64,000 nucleotides of DNA from an uncultured Gammaproteobacteria bacterium (GTDB lineage: Bacteria > Pseudomonadota > Gammaproteobacteria > Enterobacterales > Psychrobiaceae), in contig CAJXRU010000005.1 of NCBI GenBank assembly GCA_913060565.1, positions 1-64,000 of the forward strand, given 5' to 3'. Made by a program: the position numbers and the translations under genes. The notes under the pieces are model-generated. The model saw only the letters and a list, made by a program, of their open reading frames with translations, did not search any database and had not been told where the DNA came from. Shown one piece after another: positions 44,870-54,186 of the stretch (position 1 is its first letter; every line of letters begins with the position of its first letter).

Positions 44870-46807
44870 ATGAATATCTTAACTAAGAGCCTGTTTGCTC
44901 TTATTATTTTGTTTGGAATGAATGCTGATTTATTCGCAACTTCTAAGCAAATTCCTGTAAAGGATTTTTTTAAAAACCCTGGTTACAGCCAGTTACAATT
45001 ATCACCCAATGGTAAGTATTTGGCAGCATTAATTGATGTATTAGACCGCCGAAATCTTATAGTCATGGAAACTAACAACCTTGCTAAATATGAAGTTTTG
45101 ACAGGCTTTAAAAAGCAAAATGTTGGAAGCTTTTTCTGGGCAAATGATGAAAGAATAGTTTTTACAATGGATAGTAGTAATGGAATGGAGGCTTTAAGTC
45201 TTTATACAGTTGAACATGGAAAGAAAAAGCCAAAAATAGTTCAATTGCTGGGCGCAGAACCAACAACTCGAGGTGTCGTTACTGCAAGTATCGTTTCTAC
45301 TCTGCCGGAAGAGCCTAATCATATTATCGTTTCTTACAACAGGCGTTATATCAAAGCGCCTGATCTTTATAAAGTTGCATTAGATAGCAAGTGGAATGGT
45401 AAAAAGAAACGTAATCACTCAATGAAATTAATTGCAGAGAATCCAGGTAATGTTGAAGGATGGATTGTGGATCATGATGGTGATGTTCGCGGTGCAATTT
45501 CTGTAGATGAATTAGTTGGGAAGTTCTTATATAAAGATAAAAATGAAAAAGAATTTAAAACATTAGCAACTTATAACATCTTTGATGAGCATATTTCACC
45601 GTTGGGCTTCACATATGACAATCAAAAAATGTACGTGTCTTCGAATATTGGACGTGATCGTAATGCTATTTACGAGTTTGACCCAAAAACAGCAAAACTT
45701 GGCAATTTAATTTATGAGCATGATGAAGTAGATGTTTCTGGTTTAATGATGTCACGTAAGCAGAAAAAACTTCTTGGTGTGTCATATACAGCTGACTATC
45801 CTGAAAGAGTGTATTTTGATGTAAAAGAAAAACAGCTCCAAGCCTCGTTAGAAAAAATCTTTAAAGGCAAAAGAGTTTCGACGGCTAGCATGGATAAAGA
45901 AGAAAAACTAAGAGTAATAGTTGCTTATGATGAAACGGATCCTGGCACTTACTACCTTTATGATGGTGTAAAAAATAAAATTAGCTTGTTGGCTAAGGTA
46001 ATGGATTGGTTAAATCCAGAGCAGTTAGCTAAAATGAAGCCTTTCCGCTTTAAAAGTCGCGATGGTCTAACTTTACGTGGTTATGTTTCTGTACCTCGAG
46101 AAAGTAATGGAAAAAACCTGCCACTGATAATTAATCCTCATGGTGGTCCATATGGTGTAAGAGATAGCTGGGGATTTAATCCTGAAGTACAGTTCTTAGC
46201 TAGTCGTGGCTATGCTGTCGCGCAGGTGAACTTTCGTGGTTCAGGTGGTTACGGAAGAAAGTTTGAGCAAGCTGGTTACGACGGTAAATGGGGTGCTGAA
46301 ATGCAGCACGACATTACAGATACTGTTGAATATCTGATTAGCCAAGGTATCGCAGATCCTGATCGTATTTGTATCTTTGGTGCAAGTTACGGTGGTTATG
46401 CAACGATGGCTGGATTAACGTTCACACCAGACCTTTATAAATGTGGCATTAATAATGTTGGTGTAACAGACGTAGGACTTCTATTTGATACACTGCCAAA
46501 GCATTGGGAAAATGGCCGTAAAGCATTAGAGAATCGTATTGGAGACCCAAAAGACGCTAAGTTGATGGAAAGAATGTCGCCACTTGCACATGTTAAAAAT
46601 ATTAAAGCTCCTGTGTTTATTATTCATGGTCGACGTGATATTCGAGTGAAAATGAAGCATGCTGATTTATTACGAAGTGAGCTTGACGAGCTAGGAAAAG
46701 AATATGAATGGCTTGTAAAAAATAAAGAAGGCCATGGTTTTAGAAAAGTTGAAAACAAAGTTGAAATGTATGAAAAAGTTGAGAAGTTTCTAAGTAAACA
46801 CCTATAG
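44870..46807 (+). CDS. S9 family prolyl-oligopeptidase-type peptidase, secreted
   Basis: A 645-residue serine peptidase with a signal peptide (about 1-23, ending LFA). The beta-propeller region (about 30-370) shows WD40/TolB-like repeats (YSQLQLSPNGKYLAAL, FFWANDERIVF). The C-terminal alpha/beta hydrolase (about 400-645) carries the nucleophile motif FGASYGGYATMAGL (Ser about 506), Asp in IHGRRDIRVK and His in KEGHGF. Alteromonadales have many such dipeptidyl/acylaminoacyl peptidases for peptide scavenging. It is monocistronic with a terminator. Confidence 0.93.
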   Translation: MNILTKSLFALIILFGMNADLFATSKQIPVKDFFKNPGYSQLQLSPNGKYLAALIDVLDRRNLIVMETNNLAKYEVLTGFKKQNVGSFFWANDERIVFTMDSSNGMEALSLYTVEHGKKKPKIVQLLGAEPTTRGVVTASIVSTLPEEPNHIIVSYNRRYIKAPDLYKVALDSKWNGKKKRNHSMKLIAENPGNVEGWIVDHDGDVRGAISVDELVGKFLYKDKNEKEFKTLATYNIFDEHISPLGFTYDNQKMYVSSNIGRDRNAIYEFDPKTAKLGNLIYEHDEVDVSGLMMSRKQKKLLGVSYTADYPERVYFDVKEKQLQASLEKIFKGKRVSTASMDKEEKLRVIVAYDETDPGTYYLYDGVKNKISLLAKVMDWLNPEQLAKMKPFRFKSRDGLTLRGYVSVPRESNGKNLPLIINPHGGPYGVRDSWGFNPEVQFLASRGYAVAQVNFRGSGGYGRKFEQAGYDGKWGAEMQHDITDTVEYLISQGIADPDRICIFGASYGGYATMAGLTFTPDLYKCGINNVGVTDVGLLFDTLPKHWENGRKALENRIGDPKDAKLMERMSPLAHVKNIKAPVFIIHGRRDIRVKMKHADLLRSELDELGKEYEWLVKNKEGHGFRKVENKVEMYEKVEKFLSKHL

Positions 46808-46825
46808 AAACAACTTATCGGAATC

Positions 46826-46851
46826 AAGGCCAGCAATTCGCTGGCCTTTTT
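46826..46851 (+). terminator. Intrinsic terminator
   Basis: AAGGCCAGC (46826-46834), loop AATTC, GCTGGCCTT (46840-46848), then T. It lies between the S9 peptidase gene and the convergent GST gene and can act both ways. Confidence 0.9.
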
Positions 46852-46853
46852 AA

Positions 46854-47498
46854 TTATTTACCAAATACAGCTAACTCTTGAGCTAGTTGCTCTTTAACTT
46901 CCGTTCGCGCTAAAAATGCGTTGTTGAAAGTCGCTACTGCTGGCCAGCGAGTGGCGTCGATATCGAACTGTGTATGATAAAGGCTGAGCATGTGGCTGCC
47001 AATAGATAAGTCAGCGACACTGAATGAGTTACCGACAAAATAAGGTTTTCCAGCGAGTGTTTTCTCTAAATAATCTAATTGTGCTGGGATTAAATTAGTA
47101 AGTAAGTCATCAACTCGCGTCTGGTCTGTATCGTGTTGGAAAAACATTGGTCCAATGATGCGTTGATAATAAAGTGCAGAAACCACTTCTGAAAATTTGG
47201 TATCACTATATTCTTCTAGCGCAAGGGCTATTGCGTATTCTTCCGCGTTTTCAGGATACAGCGAGTTAGTGTTATTTGTACGTTCAAGATAAGCGATTAT
47301 TACCGATGAGTCCGAGAATGCAGTGGTGTCATTGAGTCGATAAGCTGGAATTTTTCCAAATGGTGAGGCTGCGCGAAATTCAGGATCATCACTGCCTGGC
47401 ATCGTTGGTTTTAATTCAGCACTAATGCCTTTAATTGCATGCGCTAGTAATGTTTTACGAACGTACGGTGAAGGTGGTACACCATAGATAATAGCCAT
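46854..47498 (-). CDS. Glutathione S-transferase
   Basis: A 214-residue GST. The N-terminal thioredoxin-like domain (about 1-78) has IIYGVPPSPYVRKTLLAHAIKG with the active-site Ser/Tyr region, GKIPAYRL with the cis-Pro, and DSSVIIAYLE (glutathione contact). The helical C-terminal domain (about 88-205) includes PYFVGNSFSVADLSIGSHM. The likely role is conjugation or reduction of toxic electrophiles in the cytoplasm. The operator-like 16-mer in its promoter is identical to that before the adjacent TetR gene, which suggests repression by that regulator. Confidence 0.92.
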   Translation of the reverse strand: MAIIYGVPPSPYVRKTLLAHAIKGISAELKPTMPGSDDPEFRAASPFGKIPAYRLNDTTAFSDSSVIIAYLERTNNTNSLYPENAEEYAIALALEEYSDTKFSEVVSALYYQRIIGPMFFQHDTDQTRVDDLLTNLIPAQLDYLEKTLAGKPYFVGNSFSVADLSIGSHMLSLYHTQFDIDATRWPAVATFNNAFLARTEVKEQLAQELAVFGK

Positions 47499-47515
47499 AT
47501 TTCATTTCCTCTTTA

Positions 47516-47531
47516 TAAACCATTCGGTCTA
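47516..47531. promoter_or_regulatory. TetR-type operator copy 1 (GST promoter)
   Basis: TAAACCATTCGGTCTA, 18 bp before the GST start. It is an exact inverted copy of 48173-48188. Dyad pattern TA-ACC-N4-GGT-TA. Confidence 0.8.
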
Positions 47532-47571
47532 GTTTTGTTTAAAAATATAAAGTGTATTCAGTATTCTTTGT

Positions 47572-48162
47572 TTAACTCAGTAATTTAAGGGTGAACGCAT
47601 GCCACCTATTGAGTGGCTCACCACTGCTGAGTGCTTTCATCCTCAACATCGCGCCTTCCCAACTGTCGACGATAAAGTAAGCTGTTTGTTCGGCGTCAAT
47701 ATCAGATGATATTTCATTGTCCTGAATTCCTTGAGTAATGACATGCATGAAAACCTGCGACATACGCTGCAAGGTGTCATTGAGTTTCTGGGCGAACACG
47801 GGACATAAGTCGGTAAGCTCTTGCGTTAAATTGCCAATAGGACAGCCATAAGAAAAATTAGATTGTGAAAAATCGTCAAAGTAATGCTGGTGAAAAGCGG
47901 TTATTTTTTCACGACTGCTGAGTGCTGGATTATGCAAATGCAATGGAAGACTATTTTTAAACTGCTGACGATAGTGGTCAATAATGGCAAAGCCTAGTTG
48001 ATCTTTGTCGTCAAAATGAAAATAGAATGAGCCTTTAGAGACATTGGCAGCTTTTAATATCTGCGCAATACCAGTGTGATTAAAGCCTTGTTGATAGATG
48101 AGTTGAGCGGCAGATTCGATAATGTTCTGCTTGGTCTGCTCACCTTTAGATAATGTATTCAT
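47572..48162 (-). CDS. TetR/AcrR family regulator of the GST gene (predicted)
   Basis: A 196-residue regulator. The N-terminal helix-turn-helix (about 10-58) is KQNIIESAAQLIYQQGFNHTGIAQILKAANVSKGSFYFHFDDKDQLG. The C-terminal domain resembles the LmrA/YxaF-type subgroup (YGCPIGNLTQELTDLCPVFAQKLN). It lies directly upstream of the GST gene on the same strand. Identical 16-bp sites lie before this gene and before the GST gene, so autorepression plus GST control is the simplest model. The inducer is unknown, perhaps an electrophile. Confidence 0.9.
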   Translation of the reverse strand: MNTLSKGEQTKQNIIESAAQLIYQQGFNHTGIAQILKAANVSKGSFYFHFDDKDQLGFAIIDHYRQQFKNSLPLHLHNPALSSREKITAFHQHYFDDFSQSNFSYGCPIGNLTQELTDLCPVFAQKLNDTLQRMSQVFMHVITQGIQDNEISSDIDAEQTAYFIVDSWEGAMLRMKALSSGEPLNRWHAFTLKLLS

Positions 48163-48172
48163 AAAGCGATAA

Positions 48173-48188
48173 TAGACCGAATGGTTTA
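48173..48188. promoter_or_regulatory. TetR-type operator copy 2 (tetR promoter)
   Basis: TAGACCGAATGGTTTA, 11 bp before the tetR start at 48162. It is the exact reverse complement of 47516-47531, 657 bp away. Confidence 0.8.
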
Positions 48189-48210
48189 TTATTGCAATGA
48201 CTGTTAATAA

Positions 48211-49293
48211 CTATTGGTTATTTAGCCACCAAGACCGTTGGTATTGTCGGGTGTTATTTGTCGTTAAGTCGTCAAAATTAACCGATTGCCCAAAAATGGG
48301 AGAAAGCATTTGTGTATTGTGTTTAATGCTTGCGCTGAGTGCGCGATCTAGCGGTTCAAACCATTCATGAAGTGCCAAGTCAAAAGTCGAATTATGAATA
48401 GGCAGCATAAATTTACCTTTTAAATCAACATGAGCTTGGACACTTTGTTCTGGATTCATATGAATTTCATTCCATAGATCGTTGTAGGCGCCTGTTTCTA
48501 CCATGGTAATATCAAATGGGCCGTAGCGTTCACCTATTTGTTTGAAACCTGGGAAGTAACCAGAATCACCACTAAAAAATACTTTACGTTGGCTGCTGTT
48601 TATCACCCAGCTTGCCCATAGTGTTTCATCTCGGTCAAACAGGCCACGGCCTGAAAAATGTTGCGCTGGCGTCGCAACAAATTCAATGCCTTCCAGTGTC
48701 ACTGTTTGCCACCAATCACGCTCAATAATCTTGGTACTGTCGATAATATCTTCAATATGCTTACTTAAACCAAGTGGCACGACAAAGTGTTTAGTTTTCT
48801 CTGCAAGCGCTTCTAATGTGGCGCTATCTAGGTGGTCGTAATGATCATGACTCAAGACAACAACTGCAATTGTCGGCAAATCATCAACATTGATAGGCAT
48901 TGGATGAAACCGCTTAGGGCCAGCCCATTGCACCATAGATGCTCTCTCACTAAATACGGGATCGGTCAGTATATAATGCCCATCTAATCGCAGTAGCTGT
49001 GATGAATGACCAAGGCGAAATAGAGCATCATGCGTTTCGCTGAGGATATCTGCCGTAATTTCATTGACGGGAATGTGTGTTGGTGTTGCTGCAGCACGTT
49101 TCGTCGTTGCATAAGCTTTGGTGATGTCCCAAATATTTCTCATACTTGTTGCGTAATTGATGTGTTGATTTAAAAACTTACCGTCGGATTTACGCGATGT
49201 ATCATATTCGTATGGCTGGCTAATGGCATTGCTGTTCATAAGGGCTCCTGTCAACGTAACTATTGCACTAAAAATTAAAGTGGCAGATCTCAT
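48211..49293 (-). CDS. MBL-fold metallo-hydrolase (NAPE-PLD/RomA-like), exported
   Basis: A 360-residue protein with an N-terminal hydrophobic signal (about 1-22, ATLIFSAIVTLTGALMNSNA). The metallo-beta-lactamase fold follows with the zinc motif VVVLSHDHYDHLDSATLEAL (HxHxDH, about 135), later ligands in FVATPAQHFSGRGLFDRDETLWASW, and SGDSGYFPGF. HxHxDH with the TPAQHFSGR stretch is typical of RomA/UlaG-like or NAPE-PLD-like hydrolases. The substrate is unknown. An operator-like dyad lies 18 bp upstream, shared with the divergent TetR gene. Confidence 0.88.
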   Translation of the reverse strand: MRSATLIFSAIVTLTGALMNSNAISQPYEYDTSRKSDGKFLNQHINYATSMRNIWDITKAYATTKRAAATPTHIPVNEITADILSETHDALFRLGHSSQLLRLDGHYILTDPVFSERASMVQWAGPKRFHPMPINVDDLPTIAVVVLSHDHYDHLDSATLEALAEKTKHFVVPLGLSKHIEDIIDSTKIIERDWWQTVTLEGIEFVATPAQHFSGRGLFDRDETLWASWVINSSQRKVFFSGDSGYFPGFKQIGERYGPFDITMVETGAYNDLWNEIHMNPEQSVQAHVDLKGKFMLPIHNSTFDLALHEWFEPLDRALSASIKHNTQMLSPIFGQSVNFDDLTTNNTRQYQRSWWLNNQ

Positions 49294-49310
49294 TTTTATT
49301 ACCTAAAATG

Positions 49311-49331
49311 TAAACTATACGGTGTAGTTTA
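49311..49331. promoter_or_regulatory. TetR-type operator between the MBL hydrolase and tetR genes
   Basis: Arms TAAACTA (49311-49317) and TAGTTTA (49325-49331) around TACGGTG. The full 21-bp dyad has one mismatched pair around a central G. It lies 18 bp before the MBL gene and 71 bp before the divergent TetR gene. Confidence 0.75.
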
Positions 49332-49401
49332 TTTATTGTTTGTTGATAAGTAAACGTCATGAGTTAAAATAATCGAAATTATGTGATGTAAGTGTGTTGG
49401 T

Positions 49402-50019
49402 ATGACAGAAGCAAAACAGACAAGAAGTGAGTTAAAACGCAGCGCTATTTTGGTGGCTGCCAATAATGCATTTAGACAAGACGGCGTTAAAGCTACTAGT
49501 ATGGATAAGATTGCGGAATTGGCGCAGGTGTCTAAACGTACCGTTTACAATCACTTTTCAACTAAAGAAGCATTAGTACTTCAACTCCTCTCTGAGTTGT
49601 GGGGTGATGCCGTGATGAAGACAGGCATGACTTATCAGGCAGATGTGCCCATTGAGCAGCAACTCACTGATATTTTATTGTTAGAAGTGAAAACCATGGC
49701 TAGCGAAGAATATATTGCGCTAGTTCGCGTTGCGTTAGGGCACTTCTTATTTGAAGCGTCTGAACTGCAAGAAGAAATGTGTAAAATTCATAATCGCGAA
49801 ACCGATCTTGAACGTTGGTTAAAAGCGGCGGTTGCTGATAATAGGCTGCAAATTGAAAATGTTGAAGTGGCGATGGAACAGTTGCATAGTTTATTGAAAG
49901 GTAGCTGTTTTTGGCCACAATTGATTCGTGTATGTGATGTGTTAACTGAGCAAGAAGGCAAGCAACTCGTTAACCGTAGTGTTGAGATGTTTTTGAATCA
50001 ATATCAGATCAAAGGTTAG
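49402..50019 (+). CDS. TetR/AcrR family transcriptional regulator
   Basis: A 205-residue regulator with helix-turn-helix (about 8-58: ELKRSAILVAANNAFRQDGVKATSMDKIAELAQVSKRTVYNHFSTKEAL) and an AefR-like C-terminal domain (about 80-200). It is divergent from the MBL hydrolase gene with a good dyad between them, so it probably represses that gene. It is 11 bp before greB on the same strand, so some read-through into greB is possible. Confidence 0.9.
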   Translation: MTEAKQTRSELKRSAILVAANNAFRQDGVKATSMDKIAELAQVSKRTVYNHFSTKEALVLQLLSELWGDAVMKTGMTYQADVPIEQQLTDILLLEVKTMASEEYIALVRVALGHFLFEASELQEEMCKIHNRETDLERWLKAAVADNRLQIENVEVAMEQLHSLLKGSCFWPQLIRVCDVLTEQEGKQLVNRSVEMFLNQYQIKG

Positions 50020-50030
50020 GCTTTTCATCA

Positions 50031-50507
50031 ATGAAGAAGACTAATTTAGTGACACCAGCGGGTTGGAATAAACTTGATCAGGAGTTGAAGTATTTGTGGA
50101 AAGTAAAACGTCCTCAAGTGACTCGTGCTGTGTCTGAAGCTGCTGCTTTGGGGGATCGTAGTGAAAATGCCGAATATAAAGAAGGTAAACGCGAATTGCG
50201 TTCTATTGATCGTCGATTACAATTCTTAATGAAACGTTTAGAAGAGTTAGAAATTGTCCATCATGCCCCTTCACAAGAAGGAAAAGTGTATTTTGGTGCC
50301 TATGTCGAACTTGAAAACGATCAAGAGCAGCAGGCTATTTATCGCGTTGTAGGCCCAGATGAAATTGATGTCGATAATAATCACATTACTATTGACTCAC
50401 CAATGGCTAGAGCCTTAATAGGTAAAGAAGTTGACGATGAAGTCACTGTTAAAACGCCCTCTGGTGAACTCGTTTGGTACATCAATAGAATTTACTACAA
50501 AGCATAA
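50031..50507 (+). CDS. greB: Transcription elongation factor GreB
   Basis: A 158-residue factor that enters the RNA polymerase secondary channel and stimulates cleavage of backtracked RNA. It has an N-terminal coiled coil (about 8-75, TPAGWNKLDQELKYLWKVKRPQVTRAVSEAAALGDRSENAEYKEGKRELR) with the acidic tip DRSENAEYKE, and a C-terminal FKBP-like domain (about 80-156). Length and the HHAP segment fit GreB rather than GreA. The greB-ompR-envZ neighbourhood is conserved among gammaproteobacteria. Confidence 0.95.
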   Translation: MKKTNLVTPAGWNKLDQELKYLWKVKRPQVTRAVSEAAALGDRSENAEYKEGKRELRSIDRRLQFLMKRLEELEIVHHAPSQEGKVYFGAYVELENDQEQQAIYRVVGPDEIDVDNNHITIDSPMARALIGKEVDDEVTVKTPSGELVWYINRIYYKA

Positions 50508-50630
50508 TTCTCCAATCCTTAATTAAACATACTTTGTAACAAAGCACCGTCAAATTACACAATTGAGATTTTGCTTTATAAGCCGTTAGATTTTATAGTA
50601 ATTGTTATTGAATCTAGTAGAGAAATAATC

Positions 50631-51353
50631 ATGAGTCATGAAACCACCAAAATTCTAGTTGTCGATGACGATGCGCGCTTACGTAGCTTGCTAGAGCGTT
50701 ATTTAGTCGAGCAAGGTTTTCAAGTGAGAACGGCCAACGATGGCGAGCAAATGGATCGACTGATGGAGCGAGAAAATTTTCACATGATGGTGCTAGATCT
50801 CATGTTACCTGGTGAAGATGGATTAACGATATGCCAGCGTCTACGTAAGAAAAATAACGACATCCCTATTTTGATGTTAACGGCTAAAGGTGACGAAGTT
50901 GATCGTATTATTGGTTTGGAGTTAGGGGCTGATGATTACCTACCTAAGCCATTTAATCCTCGTGAATTGTTGGCGCGAGTCAATGCTGTACTGCGTCGTC
51001 GTAGCAATGATGTGCCCGGCGCACCTTCACAAAATGAAGAAGAGATCGAATTTGGCGACTTTAAGTTAAATCTTGCAACTCGCGAGATGCATCATGGTGA
51101 TGAAGTCACATCTCTCACATCTGGCGAATTCGCCGTCTTAAAATCGCTAGTAACCCATCCACGCGAACCATTATCACGAGATAAGTTAATGAATATGGCG
51201 CGTGGCCGAGATTATAGCGCGCTTGAACGTAGTATTGATGTCCAAGTTTCTCGTTTACGCCGCATGATTGAAGATGATCCAACGAATCCACGTTATATTC
51301 AAACAGTTTGGGGCTTAGGTTATGTATTTGTTCCTGACGGTCGTGCCCACTAA
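50631..51353 (+). CDS. ompR: Osmolarity response regulator OmpR
   Basis: A 240-residue regulator of porin and envelope genes, phosphorylated by EnvZ. The receiver (about 5-120) has the phospho-Asp in [17 protein letters not shown] (about 56) and [19 protein letters not shown]. The winged helix (about 138-236) is [32 protein letters not shown]...[17 protein letters not shown], almost the E. coli sequence. I use the ATG at 50631 (behind AGAGA), not the frame opening at 50571, because OmpR homologues begin here. The stop overlaps the envZ ATG (TAATG). Confidence 0.96.
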   Translation: MSHETTKILVVDDDARLRSLLERYLVEQGFQVRTANDGEQMDRLMERENFHMMVLDLMLPGEDGLTICQRLRKKNNDIPILMLTAKGDEVDRIIGLELGADDYLPKPFNPRELLARVNAVLRRRSNDVPGAPSQNEEEIEFGDFKLNLATREMHHGDEVTSLTSGEFAVLKSLVTHPREPLSRDKLMNMARGRDYSALERSIDVQVSRLRRMIEDDPTNPRYIQTVWGLGYVFVPDGRAH

Positions 51354-52663
51354 TGAAGCGTTGGTTTCCTAAGAGTGCTTTTGGTCAAACGGCGCTCTTA
51401 ATAGGTTTTCTATTGCTGATCAACCAACTTGTTTCTTATACGCTTGTTGCTAAGCATTATGTCGAGCCTAGCTTTAGACAGATAACAACACTGCTAGCAA
51501 AGCAAGTAAAACTGGTATTCATGAATATGCCAGAGCAAGGACGAGAGCAACTTCCTACCGACGAAATTCTTACCGAACAATTTAAAGAAGTCACTGGTTT
51601 ACGTGTTTATCCTGCATATTTGGCCTCTCGTTATGGGCTGGATAAAGCGGTTCCTTATCGATTTATATCGGAACAAATGAGTGAGCACCTTGGCGGAAAA
51701 ACAGAAGTTCGTGTCGCCAAAGAAGAGCTATTTATGGTGTGGATAAGACCGCCTCAAGATCCCTATATTTGGATTAAAATTCCGTTAGAGAAATTTGATG
51801 ATAGTGAATTTTCGCCACTGACATTTTATCTTATTGTTATTGGTAGCCTGTCGTTAATAGGCGGGTGGCTGTTTGCCAGACATCTCACTAAACCGCTTCG
51901 AAACTTACAACTAGCGGCGAATCAGGTAGCAAAAGGTGAATTTCCAGAGCGCTTAGCATTTGAAGGCTCGTCTGAAGTTGTCGATCTAACAAGAGCTTTT
52001 AACTCAATGGCGTCAGGTATCAAGCAGCTAGAAGATGATCGCGCTTTGTTGATGGCGGGTATATCTCATGATTTACGAACGCCGCTGACGCGAATTCGCT
52101 TAGCGACAGAAATGCTTGATGATAAAGAATCATTCTTTAAAGAAGGTATTGAGCAAGATATTGATGATATGAATGAAATCATCGATCAATTTATTACCTA
52201 TATTAAGTTAGATCGTGAAGAAATCGCAGAGCTTAATGATTTGAATGAAATTATCAGTCAAGAAGTGAAAGCTGAAGCGAGTCGTGGCCGTAATATCACT
52301 GCTAAGCTTGATAAAATCCCATTGATGATGCTTAGGGCTAATGCCCTTAAACGTGTGCTTGCTAATTTAATTAGTAATGCAATTCGCTACGGTGGCGGTG
52401 AAATTGAAATTCAGTCAGGTATATCTGGTCGAGGCGTTGCCTATTTCAAAGTAGAAGACAATGGTCCAGGTATTCCGATGGAGAATATCAAGCAACTCTT
52501 TAAGCCTTTTGTGCAAGGGGATAATGCGCGTGGTGGGCAGGGCAGCGGATTAGGTCTCGCCATAGTTCATCGTTTTGTAAACAATCACGGTGGTCGTGTA
52601 CTCATTAAAAATCGCGATCAAGGTGGTCTTTGTGTACGGATTGAACTACCAATTTACAAATAA
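51353..52663 (+). CDS. envZ: Osmosensor histidine kinase EnvZ
   Basis: A 436-residue inner-membrane kinase/phosphatase for OmpR. It has a transmembrane helix at about 11-30, a periplasmic region (about 35-150), a second helix (about 153-173), and HAMP ([44 protein letters not shown]). The H-box [19 protein letters not shown] has its His at about 238. ATPase boxes are [19 protein letters not shown] and [13 protein letters not shown]. It is coupled to ompR. Confidence 0.95.
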   Translation: MKRWFPKSAFGQTALLIGFLLLINQLVSYTLVAKHYVEPSFRQITTLLAKQVKLVFMNMPEQGREQLPTDEILTEQFKEVTGLRVYPAYLASRYGLDKAVPYRFISEQMSEHLGGKTEVRVAKEELFMVWIRPPQDPYIWIKIPLEKFDDSEFSPLTFYLIVIGSLSLIGGWLFARHLTKPLRNLQLAANQVAKGEFPERLAFEGSSEVVDLTRAFNSMASGIKQLEDDRALLMAGISHDLRTPLTRIRLATEMLDDKESFFKEGIEQDIDDMNEIIDQFITYIKLDREEIAELNDLNEIISQEVKAEASRGRNITAKLDKIPLMMLRANALKRVLANLISNAIRYGGGEIEIQSGISGRGVAYFKVEDNGPGIPMENIKQLFKPFVQGDNARGGQGSGLGLAIVHRFVNNHGGRVLIKNRDQGGLCVRIELPIYK

Positions 52664-52680
52664 ACTATTAATACTCTGTT

Positions 52681-52703
52681 TATAATAGGTTTTGCCTATT
52701 ATA
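52681..52703 (+). terminator. Hairpin after envZ
   Basis: TATAATAGG (52681-52689), loop TTTTG, CCTATTATA (52695-52703), then TTTATC: a perfect but AT-rich 9-bp stem 18 bases past envZ. It is a weak terminator candidate. Confidence 0.55.
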
Positions 52704-52803
52704 TTTATCGTTTGTTTCATTTGGCATTTTGCATAATTTTTCTTCATACTGGTTTCATAGTCATTTAACACATGACACCTTTAAAATCAGTATGGAGAAT
52801 AAA

Positions 52804-53532
52804 ATGTTAGAAAATAAAGAAGGCCAATCAGTTCCTAATGTAACGTTTAAAACTCGTCATAACGACGAATGGTTAGATGTAACTACACAATCTCTTTTTG
52901 AAAATAAAACAGTCGTTGTATTCTCGTTACCAGGCGCTTTCACCCCAACATGTTCTTCAACGCATCTTCCTCGTTACAATGAGTTAGCGGGTGTATTAAA
53001 AGCGAACGGTGTTGATGAAATCGTTTGTATGTCTGTTAACGATACCTTTGTAATGAATGCATGGCTTAGCGATCAAGATGCTGAGAATATAACGGTTATT
53101 CCTGATGGTAATGGTGAATTCTCTGATGGTATGGGGATGTTAGTCGATAAAGAAGACCTTGGTTTTGGTAAGCGTAGCTGGCGTTATTCTATGCTGGTTA
53201 AAAATGGTGTTATCGAAAAAATGTTTATCGAGCCAAACAAACCAGGTGACCCGTTTGAAGTTTCTGACGCAGATACTATGCTTAACTATATAAATAGTGA
53301 TGCTAAAGCACCAGCAGATGTTGCATTATTTAGTAAAGTTGGTTGTCCACATTGCGCCCGAGCTAAAGAATTACTAGCTAGTAAAGGTATGACATTCGAA
53401 GAGATTGTGGTTGGATCTGATGCGACTTTATTATCGTTACGAGCAATGACAGGAAGAACCACAGTACCACAAGTGTTTATTGCCGGTGAGCATATCGGTG
53501 GCGCTGATGAGTTAACCGCTCATTTAGCATAA
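52804..53532 (+). CDS. Peroxiredoxin-glutaredoxin fusion (glutathione-dependent peroxidase)
   Basis: A 242-residue hybrid enzyme that reduces hydroperoxides with glutathione. The N-terminal Prx5-type domain (about 1-160) has the peroxidatic Cys in LPGAFTPTCSSTHLPRY (about 49). The C-terminal glutaredoxin domain (about 170-242) has KVGCPHCARAKELL (CPHC redox pair) and TVPQVFIAGEHIGGADEL. Its layout matches Haemophilus PGdx. The ATG at 52804 has GGAG upstream; the longer frame from 52729 adds a non-homologous leader. OxyR control is common for this gene, but no oxyR is adjacent. Confidence 0.94.
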   Translation: MLENKEGQSVPNVTFKTRHNDEWLDVTTQSLFENKTVVVFSLPGAFTPTCSSTHLPRYNELAGVLKANGVDEIVCMSVNDTFVMNAWLSDQDAENITVIPDGNGEFSDGMGMLVDKEDLGFGKRSWRYSMLVKNGVIEKMFIEPNKPGDPFEVSDADTMLNYINSDAKAPADVALFSKVGCPHCARAKELLASKGMTFEEIVVGSDATLLSLRAMTGRTTVPQVFIAGEHIGGADELTAHLA

Positions 53533-53556
53533 TGATAATGGAACAATGAGGACAGG

Positions 53557-53982
53557 ATGATGATTGATTTGAAAGTGAAGGATTTTATAACGCAAAATGC
53601 TCCAGTGATTACATCAACAACATTGTTATCAGATGCCGTTGATAAGATTGAGCAAAGTGATCAAGATAGCGCTGTAGTGGTTGATAATGATCAAGTTGTT
53701 GGTATTTTAAGTGAACGCGATTGTTTAAAAACGCTTATCTCAAGTAGTTATTATTGTGATGGCGCACCGACTGTTAAAGAGTTTATGAAAAGCGATGTTG
53801 TGACTGTGAATGCTGACGATAATATTCATGATGTGGCAGCAAAGGTTATTTCAGATACGGCGGGATTTTGTGACCAAACATGTTTTCCGGTTATGCAAAA
53901 TAATGTGTATGTAGGTCTTATTGGTGTTAAGGGATTGGTTGAGGCGCTCAATCAATATTTTAAAACCTGTCAAGCGTACTAA
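53557..53982 (+). CDS. CBS-domain protein
   Basis: A 141-residue protein made of two CBS motifs (about 8-60: VKDFITQNAPVITSTTLLSDAVDKIEQSDQDSAVVVDNDQVVGILSERDCLK; and about 75-135: VKEFMKSDVVTVNADDNIHDVAAKVIS...FPVMQNNVYVGLIGVKGLVEAL). Such pairs bind adenine nucleotides and act as energy sensors. There is no effector domain. It is 24 bp after the Prx-Grx gene and probably cotranscribed. GAGGACAGG precedes the start; an ATG one codon later is equally possible. Confidence 0.87.
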   Translation: MMIDLKVKDFITQNAPVITSTTLLSDAVDKIEQSDQDSAVVVDNDQVVGILSERDCLKTLISSSYYCDGAPTVKEFMKSDVVTVNADDNIHDVAAKVISDTAGFCDQTCFPVMQNNVYVGLIGVKGLVEALNQYFKTCQAY

Positions 53983-54011
53983 ATATCGCCAAGTTCTTGT
54001 TGTTTCAACGT

Positions 54012-54041
54012 AAAAACCAATATCAATGATATTGGTTTTTT
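54012..54041 (+). terminator. Intrinsic terminator after the CBS-protein gene
   Basis: AAAAACCAATATC (54012-54024), loop AAT, GATATTGGTTTTT (54028-54040), then T. Confidence 0.92.
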
Positions 54042-54186
54042 TATTTGGTTTGCGTGAAAATTGCACTCACTTCAAAGTTAGTCAAATAACTTGCACGAAA
54101 AGTAGGTCAAAATGCAATGATCCTGTACACTAGCCCGCTTTTTGAGCCACTGCCTTTTCGTCCACCGATGATTAGCTAACGAATAA

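Noticed and set aside
48211-49293. MBL protein as a metallo-beta-lactamase or lactonase
   Set aside because: The zinc motif is shared by the whole superfamily, and the flanking motifs look like RomA/NAPE-PLD-type hydrolases rather than class B beta-lactamases.
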